A stretch of DNA of 64,000 nt, taken from contig OY744611.1 in NCBI GenBank assembly GCA_963556255.1, forward strand, positions 4,685,236 through 4,749,235, in the 5' to 3' direction. Positions 1 to 15,500 of this stretch are shown one piece after another. The position numbers and the translations under genes were made by a program. Within the stretch, counting starts at the first letter, position 1; each line of letters opens with the position of its first letter. Below the pieces are notes generated by a model. It was not told where the DNA came from, searched no databases, and worked only from the letters and a program-made list of their open reading frames with translations. The stretch comes from Allolobophora icterica. Taxonomy: Eukaryota > Annelida > Clitellata > Crassiclitellata > Lumbricidae.

Positions 1-1242
1 GTAAAGAGTTCCTGGACCGAATGGCACTGAATATGACAAACGATGATGGACGATGATATCCGTAATATAATACGATCACACTACCCTCCACCAATCCCTT
101 GTAGGTGGTAGAAAGCTTCAAAGCAGAACAAGCATTCACCACCGGTCACAAAACTAACCTCTTGAATCCAAGATTCCCCAGTCACTACCGATGTAAATTG
201 GTCTGAAAGTCTCGGGCTCGAGTCCCTGGCAGAGCACCCATTCATCTATGGAAAGGAACCCGTTCCATTCCAGTTAGGCTTCGTTGACACGCGACGAAAT
301 AACGCCAGAGAACAGGTTTGCAGAATGAAAGGAAAAATCTAAAAAGTCGACTCGGAGACAATAGTACTCAAAACATTTAAGAATTATCGAGGAAACCCTG
401 CCTTTGAGACGAATAATTTGATGAAATGGCATTATAGCACAGGCGGCGAAACATGCAGTCGATATTGTTGGTTTTTCACTCGATATAAATAAATTCTATG
501 GATAACTTAAGTTGAGATCTATTAGGCTCTATCGGTTTGAGGCAGGCTTCGTATGATAAATAATAAATAATCTAAAAATCATGGCATTTTACCCAAATCT
601 GAACACCATCTAAAACTAAACCGGGCTGCTCGATATTATGGGCGTCGTTTGCTTCCGTTAATACTAAACTCAACGGTGTCCACATTCGCATATCCAAGAC
701 ACTTGAAAATACAATGATTATCGATGTCCTGGATCAAGTCGTGAAATATCTCGCCATGACAGACGAGATCCGCCTGAAGGCCAGCGCGGTTGGGGACATT
801 CTCGAAGAAGAGAGCAGAAAAAGCTTATCAGGTGCGGCTGGAGTTAACAAGCGCTTTACTCATCAAAATCTTGCAGCCACTTAGGGATCTCCATCGCCGT
901 TAGGTGCGCCTGTGTGATTGGCTCGGTCAGTGGTGAATAACTGCTGGCGGATGCGTCGAAACGTGGAGTTTGAGGGTTTACAGGTTTCCCGACATATCAA
1001 ACCGATAGTTTGCCTTGTGGCTGGGGCGATGGGGATTTCTCACGTTAAATGGTGGATTCCGTATTGCCTCGTTGGACCCAACCATACTATCACATCTATT
1101 TCTCCCTCAACTCCAAAATCAGCAAGTATAGAGGTTTCTCATTTACTTCGGACAAAGAGGTTTCGCGCCGAGGATATGTTGTAATGCAGTAAAACTTAAT
1201 TAGGCCTATTATTCAAATGTAGCGATATTGATGGTTTTTCAG
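1..1242. other. Intron and flank upstream of CARD exon of copy 1
   Basis: No exon is recognised here. Blocks of this stretch recur upstream of the CARD exons of copies 2 (about 16680-18018) and 3 (about 37740-38492), so it is the paralogous F-box to CARD intron; the F-box exon of copy 1 must lie left of the window. An open frame of 56 codons at 714-884 (+) has no recognisable homology and no counterpart that I could find in the other copies, so I do not call it a gene. Confidence 0.6.
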
Positions 1243-6300
<5,058 letters not shown>

Positions 6301-6500
6301 NNNNNNNNNNNNNNNNNNNNNNNNNNNNNNNNNNNNNNNNNNNNNNNNNNNNNNNNNNNNNNNNNNNNNNNNNNNNNNNNNNNNNNNNNNNNNNNNNNNN
6401 NNNNNNNNNNNNNNNNNNNNNNNNNNNNNNNNNNNNNNNNNNNNNNNNNNNNNNNNNNNNNNNNNNNNNNNNNNNNNNNNNNNNNNNNNNNNNNNNNNNN
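6301..6500. other. Assembly gap (200 N)
   Basis: Exactly 200 N. In copy 3 the distance between the sequences that flank this gap is about 811 bp (42569-43379), so the true gap is probably about 0.8 kb and contains the rest of the NHL exon and its stop codon. Confidence 0.95.
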
Positions 6501-8025
6501 CACTGTCGTAATTCTGTATCAATCTTATACTGAAACATTCTGGTTAAAAGTTATGTTTGCCACATCGACCCCGTATTCTAACCTGGCACCGAAAAACCTC
6601 AACCACTGGCGTTAACTTGGAGGGAGATTTGGTGAGTCATTCTTTACTTGTTGCATTGAATGTACAGTCCATCTCAATTATTGGGGGGAGGTGGGGCACG
6701 TGCCACGGCTGCCCCTTCCCAGAGTCTACGCCTATGACCTCAACCCGGGTTGTGTGGGCTTGATTTGATTTAGCGTTGTCACCTCACGTGGCCTTTGTTT
6801 GCAGTCAAGAAATTTCTAAGTTTTACAGATACATTACATCTTAAACTGATCCATCCAATCCCCACTTAATTCCCTCTTCTCTCGACCTAAACGCACTTTG
6901 GCAATCTCAGACAAATAATATTTGTCTGTCTGTCTGTCCCTTTTTTCTGTATGTAAGTATCCATCCATGTATGCATGCATGTGAATATGTATATGTATTT
7001 TATCACATTATTAAATTTATAATAAACATAAATCGATACACAGATGCATACATACAATGTCATACATACATACAGACCGATAGACATAAAAACAAACAGA
7101 CAGTCACACAGATAGGCATCTGTACATAGTACATTCATGCATATCTAAATACATGCAAAAAGGCACAGATAAACAATTAAACATACATACATATATATTA
7201 ATCAAACATGAACGCACATAATGACATACGTACACGAACATGCATAATTGCGTTTTCAATCGTCGGTTGGACGCTGTAATTATTCATTGTTTCTTAGACA
7301 GATGGCCGGCTTGCTGCCAAATGACAAGGATTGTCCGAAGCAGAGGTTGGCACTTGACCCGTGAGTATATAAACATTGTTGTGCCTTCAGAGACATCCAG
7401 GAGGCGTTTGATGCAGTTGAGCGTTCTGGGTTGTACATGTATGACTATTATATACCCGTTGACAACGTCTATCGCTAAGGTCTATATCGTGGTCTTAATA
7501 AAGACTACAGGAGTTTAGCCTCCTTCGTTCACATTTTCCTTCTGGTTTTTTGGCAACCGCACTTGGACCTGCAATTAAGTATCTTCGGATAACTCCGCTG
7601 AAACGACTAAACGCTTGTGAATAACCTGGTGCCCCCAAGCTGAGCTCTAAGTAGCTCTTTAGAAATTATGATTACGCTATGTATATGTATATATCTGCAT
7701 GAAGTGTTGAGTCCGCTTTTAAGTATTTGATTGAATAGGTTCACAGATATATGGAAGGTTTTTGACCCTTCAACTCTATAGACTTTGCAAGGCTTTTGAC
7801 AGTCGACCGCTCAGTTTTGTAGATTGTATTTGACATTGTTAATCACTGAGAGGCAGAACAGCTTATTAGCTGTATATATGAGTACGTGTGCTAATGAATG
7901 CATGCATATATATGTATGTTTGATGCAAGTATATGTGTATCCATAAATGTAAACGTGTAACATTAGAGCTTTGATCGATTGGCGCAAGGCGTTTGACATA
8001 GTCGACCATCAGCTCAGTTGAAACA
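6501..8025. other. Spacer between type 1 and type 2 genes, copy 1
   Basis: Aligns in blocks with 25560-28136 and 43380-45408. It contains a small hAT-like MITE (6604-6736), a short (TGTC)n run near 6930, ACAT-type imperfect repeats (about 6960-7210) and remnants that read like reverse transcriptase motif A. No functional gene is seen apart from a possible 5' untranslated exon of the peptide gene ending at a GTGAGTAT donor near 7360. Confidence 0.5.
6604..6736. mobile_element. hAT-like MITE, 133 bp
   Basis: Terminal inverted repeats CACTGGCGTTAACT and CATAGGCGTAGACT (reading inward) are flanked by the 8-bp direct repeat ACCTCAAC (6596-6603, 6737-6744). The matching site downstream of copy 3 (about 43495) is uninterrupted. 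A related copy in the opposite orientation is at 17529-17622. Confidence 0.75.
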
Positions 8026-8334
8026 ATGCAACGTGAAACGACTTTTGCTCTTCTTCTCTCGTTGGCCATATCCGGTGCCCAGGTTGGGACTTTGGACGAG
8101 AACAAAGATAGCGTCGATGACCGTAGCGATCGGAACCGCGACGGAAAGCCGGACCACGGGTATTCCGGTTACGAATACGGGCATTATGGGTACGCGTACC
8201 CGTACTACGCCGGGTCCAGGTACCCGTATGGATATGCGCATCGTTTCTAAAACGGACACGGTTACGGAGACCATGGTTGCGATCGGTTTGGTTACGGCGT
8301 CCCTCACTATGACAGTGGTTACTATGGATACTGA
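8026..8334 (+). pseudogene. Secreted GY-rich peptide gene, copy 1, with premature stop
   Basis: Same gene as 45409-45717. The start MQRETTFALLLSLAISGA is a signal peptide; two DxNxDG-type loops follow (DENKDSVDD, DRNRDGKPD), then a Gly/Tyr-rich tail. A C-to-A change turns a Tyr codon into TAA at 8248-8250, cutting the product to 74 residues. Reading through, the original frame continues without other stops to TGA at 8332-8334, giving exactly the 309-nt length of the intact copy. The truncated product could still be secreted, so pseudogene is the likely but not certain status. A conserved AAG|GTAAGA donor at 8352/8353 leads into an intron in the 3' untranslated region. Confidence 0.7.
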
Positions 8335-8352
8335 AGCGTATCGCGGACTAAG

Positions 8353-9458
8353 GTAAGATGTCTGGAAGATTTGACAGATCTATAGAAAGTCCCTAAATAA
8401 ATGTTCCATTTAATTGCAATACGATGAATAACATCAGGTTTCGTTTCGTAAAATGTCACAGTATTGCTGTTATGTTTTCGTCATGATTATGCAACGACCA
8501 TGATCAGATGATTATAATTATGGCGGTGGCAATAGTATCAGCAACTTACAGCAGTAATTGTAGTTGTAGTTGTAGTAGTAGAAGTCGTAGAAGTTCTAAT
8601 AGTTGTTACTGTCGCTGTATTCTCAGTATCTCATGTTTTGGTCATGACGATTGTTGTCACTTCATTTGCAGCTCAAGATTACATAATCTTTCTCGTCTGA
8701 CTTAGCCACCGTAGTCTGTCTCTCTGTCTTCGTTGACTGAACTTCTTAGTGTTTTCCTGCGTAGGATCACAAGTCATGTGCAACACAGGGCACAAACCAT
8801 AGGTTGATGCACACGGCTTCAGCCGATGAGTTGATGGCTTATCCACGTTACCCAGGTGCTATAGAGGCTGCAATTTAATATTAGTAATAAAAGTAGTAAA
8901 TGCAGAAGTAGTGCATGAGCTATTCGTGGAGACGACGATAGTGGTGATGGTCGGATCAACTGAGGAATTTTTTTATCACATCATCCTAGGGCCATTTCCG
9001 TTTCCTTATAGAACAATATGAATAGTTCGTTTTACGGCCATCATCATCATTGTCATAATGGCCGCCGTCGTCGTCATTATCACTACCATTATCATCACAG
9101 TTCTCATCACCATCGCCATCATCATCGTAATCATGGTCGTGGTGATGCTAATGACGAAGACAACGAACATGGCAATGATGATGATGATGGTGACGTTGAT
9201 TACGATGATGATGGCGATGGTGATGAGAACTGTGATGATAATGGTAGTGATAATGACGACGACGGCGGCCATTATGACAATGATGATGATGGCCGTAAAA
9301 CTAACTATTCATATTGTTCTATAAGGAAACGGAAATGGCCCTAGGATGATGTGATAAAAAATTTCTCAGTTGATCCGACCATTTCTTGTCTGTCTGTCCG
9401 ATGTTATCGACACAAACTTTGACCTCTGATGGTTTAACTGACCTCTGTCTTTTTTCAG
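8353..9458. other. 3'-UTR intron of peptide gene copy 1
   Basis: Donor at 8353 (GTAAGA); acceptor TTTTTTCAG ending at 9458. Both are conserved in copy 3 (45736 and 46607). The intron contains a long inverted repeat (8947-9382) and GTAGTT-type repeats near 8560. The short open frames inside it are low complexity. Confidence 0.6.
8947..9382. repeat. Long near-perfect inverted repeat (hairpin)
   Basis: Left arm 8947-9133 (187 bp) and right arm 9197-9382 (186 bp) are reverse complements with only a few differences, separated by 63 bp. The arms contain ATC/GAT triplets, so both strands translate to nearly the same low-complexity peptide. The corresponding intron of copy 3 has sequence like the right arm only (around 46420-46520), so the left arm looks like a secondary inverted duplication in copy 1. 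Confidence 0.9.
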
Positions 9459-9560
9459 GATTTAGAAACGTCGGAAAAGCTGCTGCACTTTGTTCTTTGA
9501 AGAGGGAATCAAGAAATTTCACTGATCGTTTTCATAAATTATGTTAACTATATAGTTTAA
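9459..9560 (+). other. 3'-UTR exon of peptide gene copy 1
   Basis: Starts GATTTAGAA after TTTTTTCAG and contains a block (GAAGAGGGAATCAAGAAATTT) conserved in copy 3 at 46608-46675. It is non-coding in the peptide frame. The right end is not defined; an AAT-rich stretch follows. Confidence 0.5.
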
Positions 9561-9930
9561 TTTTCAAATAATAATAATAATAATATCAACAGCAACAACA
9601 AGAACATCATCATCATCATCAACAGCAATAACAATAATAGTAATACTAAACCAGGAATAGATTTAATATTCAACAGCTGGTTTCTTCTTTCTTTTTCGGC
9701 CTATTGGGCCTAGTAGGCTATAGACAAATCTGTGTTTAATTAATAGATGAGCACTTTATTACACCCGTAGACAGAAAGAAACAAATCAATCGCCACAGCA
9801 GCACAACATACATGCGCAATGCTGTGTAAACAATAACATAATGTCAAACGCACAAACCTGAAAATGTTAGCAATTGTCATTTATGAAACTAAATTTACTA
9901 TTCAAGACGCTGAGTTCGGACTCAGAGAAA
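9561..9930. other. Spacer with AAT/CAA/ATC short repeats
   Basis: Simple triplet repeats (about 9567-9660), then unremarkable AT-rich sequence. Nothing coding is seen. Confidence 0.6.
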
Positions 9931-9933
9931 AGC

Positions 9934-10310
9934 TTACCAAAGTAACACCATAAAATATTCTAGAGAAAGTGAGATGTCGAGTGAACTAGTCGCCAATAGA
10001 ACAGCATGCGATGTTTCCTGATCATATGATGTAAGTCCAATCTCCCAAAGTTTACAGATGAAGTCTTTACCAGATTCCCATTTATCAAAACCGAATAACT
10101 TTCTACATGCAGAGTTCCAACATGCGTTCAATCCATCTTCCTGTATCCCCAGTTCCCATGTATTTAACTAGAGCTGAGGCGTAAGTTAAGATTGGTAAGC
10201 AGTAGCTTTCTTGTAAAGACAGATGAATCAGCTCGTTAAGATCTTTGGCAATTGCATAGATGCAATTACAGGCAGAAAAGAAAGACCGTCTCACCGGTTC
10301 CGTGTTAAAA
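9934..10310 (-). mobile_element. LINE reverse transcriptase C-terminal fragment
   Basis: Two minus-strand reading frames carry recognisable pieces of a non-LTR retrotransposon C-terminus: SLQESYCLPILTYASAL (about 10200) and NACWNSACRKLFGFDKWESG (about 10085-10128). The frame changes between them and stops are present, so it is a remnant. Confidence 0.65.
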
Positions 10311-11213
10311 CTAAGCTTGTTAAATCCGCCCTTGGGAGTTTGTTAAAATTACTGACGAACTTAGGAACTTAGGGGATATCCACTTTCTTCACCTGTAAGC
10401 CTTCAGAATTGGACAATCAATTGGATTCCAGCCATATACCATCGAGTACTAGACCTGTACATAGAAATTGTCACCTTTCGAGCATCAGTCGGCTACCGAT
10501 GAACTCACCATTCTTCCAAGAGTTTACCACTGTGAAGCTGCTAGCTTTTCTATGTCCAACAACATCAGAACAACTCTTTACAACAACTGTATATTGTGTT
10601 AACTTTGTGCATTTGTTTGGCATTATTAACAGATTACTAACCTACTTACTTAAGTTTCAAACGTAACTGATTGTAGGCTTGAAGTGTATGAGACTTCAGT
10701 TTAGATTTACAACACCATAGTCTCACAGTAACACTTTCTAAGTCTATAAAAAGAAGCGAAAATGAAAAATAATAGCCTGTAAACGCCAGTTGACATAAAG
10801 GGCCACAACATATGACAGGCTGGGTCCATTCACTATCTGCTGCACCACATATACATGTAGATCGACCAGCTAGGTCATGACCAGGGAATCTCTCTAACGC
10901 TGCCTCTAGACCTACATCGGTAGACGACCTTGGCTTGAGTTATAAGTCAGATGATCTGCCGACTGATGAAGATCACTCCGCTTCAAGCGCTACCCGATCA
11001 TAATATTAACATTTACTATTGGGCCACTTTCGTAATTTACAGGCTACTATGCGCATTAAACCTGGCGCTATGACGCTCATTCATCCAATAGATTTGAACG
11101 CTGTTATGTCATTGAAAAATGTAATAACACGGTTTAGAAATTACCAAGTTGAACCCAATGGGACTTGTTACCACTGAGACATTAAATTTAGGTTGTGGTC
11201 TATTAATATTGGA
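10311..11213. other. Intergenic spacer upstream of copy 2
   Basis: Blocks align with 28750-29370 upstream of copy 3, so it is part of the duplicated unit. No gene is seen; the short open frame near 10409-10666 has no recognisable feature. Confidence 0.5.
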
Positions 11214-11695
<482 letters not shown>

Positions 11696-11825
11696 TGCAT
11701 ACACACCTGCGCCCCATCATACCTCCAGGTCGCATCGACGACTCCGGGAGGAGTAGCTGAATTAGCAGCAGCAAGGAAAACAACAAAGTACGCTGGACTC
11801 CCGGGACCGCATATCTTCATCCCAA

Positions 11826-12121
11826 TTGCACTGGAAACCATGGGTCCTCTCAACGAGCAAGCTCTGTGTGTTTCTCAGGGAACTAGGGCGCCGCCTCTCG
11901 ATGATAACCGGTGACCCGAGAGAGACCGCATGCATGTTCCAACGCCTGTCAATTTGCAATCAAAGATTTAACGCAGTTGCGTTCACCGGCACCTTTGCAC
12001 AATCGGGAGAGGACGTGGCTCAGAGAACCATATAACTTTGCACCTTCTTAATCTCTAAGAGCCTGAGGGTAACTCTTCGGGCGGCCAAAAAAAAAATAAT
12101 AATAATAATAATAATAATAAC
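11826..12121 (+). mobile_element. Retroelement 3' fragment ending in (AAT)n
   Basis: The translated block GDPRETACMFQRLSICNQRF plus NAVAFTGTF recurs on the minus strand at about 35136-35280, so both are from one repeat family. The 3' end has the tail CTGAGGGTAACTCTTCGGGC followed by A-run and AAT repeats. I read it as the end of a non-LTR element; the exact family is not recognised. Confidence 0.5.
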
Positions 12122-12304
12122 GATAAACATTCAGGCCCAGTGATGCAACTACAAAGATGTGTTGTGATGAGGCACAAAATATTCTCCTAAAAATAGACGC
12201 CAATCAATTTAGATCCTGCTTTTTGACTCAACTACAGAGTTGGCTATTTATTTTTTCACATAAGTTTCTTGTTAAATCAGTCGCGATTTTTTATTTGTTG
12301 AAAG

Positions 12305-12373
12305 TTCTTAGAAAGTAAACGTTTCTAATTAGAAAAGTATCGTTTAATAAAACAAACAGTATCAAATATAAAG
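12305..12373 (+). promoter_or_regulatory. Putative promoter of copy 2: TTCnnnGAA site and TATA box
   Basis: TTCTTAGAA at 12305-12313 fits the STAT/GAS consensus TTCnnnGAA, and ATATAAAG at 12366-12373 is TATA-like, 41 nt before the start codon. Copy 3 has the same arrangement (30661-30669 and 30730-30737, 42 nt before ATG). Spacing and order are conserved. Function is inferred. Confidence 0.45.
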
Positions 12374-12406
12374 AATTCCTCGAATTGATTTCTGTTTGCG
12401 AATACA

Positions 12407-12503
12407 ATGGGCTCCAACGCAGGAAATCACAAGCTAACCGAGGACGAAACTGATCGTAAGCGCCAGAACCTTGAATTGCCATTCTCCATATCTCAAAAAA
12501 CAG
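12407..12503 (+). CDS. Exon 1, copy 2 (N-terminus)
   Basis: 97 nt, start ATG in good context, donor ACAG|GTATTA. Encodes MGSNAGNHKLTED and a second short block QNLELPFSISQKT. The same exon begins copy 3 at 30772 with identical length. Gly at position 2 raises the possibility of N-myristoylation. Confidence 0.65.
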
Positions 12504-15500
12504 GTATTAACAACTTTAACAACAGAATAACAACTTTATTACTAACACTCATACAGAAATAACATCGACAGTACTAGATTTGTTAAAGCTCAGTTAGAAA
12601 CCAGTGCAAAGATCGTGTATGTCCCACATAATTATAGGTCAAATATTCATCCTGCTTAGTGCGCCTACTGACAACTTTCGCATCCTCGTATGACGGCGAA
12701 TTTACAATAAGAAAATAATATTTAAAGGCAGGCAATTTTAAGTTTCAACAAATGCGTGAGAGTTTCTATCGAGTCTTTCGTTTTACACTGTGTGGCGATG
12801 TGCAGAGCCTACTGGAACATAAACCATTGAAATTCATCGCCATTAGGCTTTCGTATTTGTTGCTATTTCCGATACTAAAGAAAGCATGACCCAAATAACC
12901 CACTTGCCTATTTAGATCGAGGTGCTTCTTTTTATTGTTCCTGTGACAAAACGTGAACCGTTTGTTCGGGTGGGACCTTCCGAACAGTATATCATCATTA
13001 TCAGGAACATCATCGTTGTCGTCGTCGTCATCGTCGTCGTCGTCGGTAACATCATCATTATCTCTCGATCGCAGCCAACTGCCTCTGTCTTGGGCTTGTC
13101 TCCTGGCTGTATGTAGCCCGATGTTTGGGTTGCAGGGATCTGACTCCACCGCTTGAGACCAAAATTATTATCTCCTTGTGCTCTCCCGGCGGAAGGCCCC
13201 TCTAGTTTACTGAAGCGAGAAATCAAAGCTCTCAGTGCTTTTACGTGATCCTATATCCCGCCATTGCGACATGCAAAATGCCCAAGCATCATTAGTTTTC
13301 TAGTTAACGTTCATGTCCGCGAGTACATAGGATGACAATTTAGCACTGCTGAAACAATGATTTGAAGCATGGCGACGCTAAAAAAACGCTAAACAATAAG
13401 TGCGATAAGCTTACTGGACAGGAAGCCAATGGAGGACGTCTCGCATGAATTCAGAGACGTGTCCGAACTTGGATATACCGCCCACCAAGCGCACAGCCGA
13501 CCGCAGAACCTTCCCTAGACAGGCAAGACGAGATTGGGGAAGTCCAACAAAGAGAGAGTAGGTCTAGCAATAATCCAATCGATTAACAATAACTTCGTGT
13601 ACCAGAGTGGAACACCGGAGAATGAAAGGGAGCGGAAAACGACACCCAGTTGACGCAGTTGATAATAACAAACCCGAGTCAGCTCATTAATATGCTTAGA
13701 GAAGGAAAGTTGACATTTAGGTCACGAACAGAAGTAGGCAAGATAAAGGAGGGGAATTCAGTGTCAAGAAGCGTCAAATCAAGCTTGGCCAGCTGTTGAC
13801 GAGTACCGAACCATATGTACTGAGTCTTCGAAGGATTGAGACGCAGACGATTAGATGACATCCAGGCATTAAGGGTGGAAATAGCATCTGACATAAGCCG
13901 AACAGCAGCAGCAGCCTCAGTTGCAGAGTAATGAGTATAAGATTGGAGGTCATCGGCATAGCCGTGACTCGAGAGTGAAGAGAATGTAAAGTAGAGGACC
14001 AAGAACAGAGCCTTGGTGAGGCCAAAAAGAGCAGGAAGACAGAGGGAGCGAGAAGAGCCAAAGACAACAGAGGAGGAACGATCAGACAGGTATACTATAG
14101 GATGCGAGCCAAGCCAAAGGTAAGTCCGTGATCCCAAACGATAAGGAAAGGCGGCACAGAATTATATCATGGTCGACGTAGTCGATGGCGGCGCTCACTT
14201 CATAAAGGCCCAGAAGAGTGACCTCAGATCTGTCAATGATATTAGAGAGAAGATGAAGAAGAAAGGTAGGCCCACAAGAAGAGTGCCCCATACGAAAGCC
14301 AGATTGGTATGGAGGCAGTAGCTTGTTAAAGTTGAGATAGTTAAACAGTTGACTAGCTACCAACTTTTCAACAATTTTGGATATGAAAGTAACATTAGCT
14401 ACTATAGCTATAGCTAGATGCCGTAGACGGGTCAAGACTCGATCGTTTCTGCGAAGCCGGAATAACTCCCTCGCGAAGGGATCCGATGTATTGCACAAAA
14501 GGGTTAGGAACGGAAGGAGAATATTAGGAGAATATTAGAATATAGTACACGGAGAGTATAAGTGAACAATTGATGTAACAGTCTAAATCCTTTCATTGGA
14601 AAACGAAAAATGTCGAGCACATTTTTTATGATGAAAAACATTTTAATTTTCTTTAATATTTTTAATTTGAAAGAACAACAGAGACGGCTGAATGGTAGTG
14701 TTGAACAGAACGAAGCTCCGTCTAGTATAACGGTAAGAGTGTGCACGATTTTATCTAAAACAAATAGTAACAAGTTTAACAACATCATAAACTGTTCAAG
14801 TAATGTATGTCATTTTGCCTATATAAATTCACCTATCTTGACACCTAGGTGCTTGGTTTCTGCACAAACAACGAGCAATGCTGTCAAAGCCTTCATCGTA
14901 ATCTCTCTATTCTATCTCTCTTTTTGCCTGACTTTCTATCCTCTCTGTCTGTCATTATCTGACAGCAATATGACAATAGATTGGTGACATTAATACACTA
15001 GACGAAACCAATCACTAATCTGTGAATATGCACAAGAGTGCAACAACTTCAGGAGAATATCCTGAAACATTCAGGTTGCATACATCACTCATAAATAGAA
15101 CAGGTTAAAGAACAACTAGAAATAGTGGATGGAGATAGTGGACAATATAATTGAAAGTAGTGAAGATTTGAGAAAAGTTGTAATGTTTCGTAACTTAGGC
15201 CTATGTGATGGAACCATGAACATGGCAGAGAGTTTAGAACTGTAAGTTAACGTAAAAAACCAATAGAAAAGTAAGAGCAGATCATTAATCAGTACAACAG
15301 TTGAAAACATTTGCACTACTATCAATTATTTATCACTCTGTCAATGGGTACCAAGTGTTTTCGTGTTTTAAAGTGATGCTTCGAAGATTTGGCGATCTTG
15401 TGAATTGCAATTGTTCAAAGTCTTCTGAACCGGTTGAAACCCATGTTATACTAATTTAATTCACTTGGTCTACCTAATAAATTCTAGATACACCAATCAT

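Noticed and set aside
714..884. 56-codon open frame with normal-looking composition
   Set aside because: No recognised domain, no splice partner and no counterpart found in the sister introns; kept only as a remark.
9006..9344. His/Asp-rich and Ile/Val-rich open frames on both strands
   Set aside because: They lie in the inverted repeat made of ATC/GAT triplets; both strands encode nearly the same low-complexity string.
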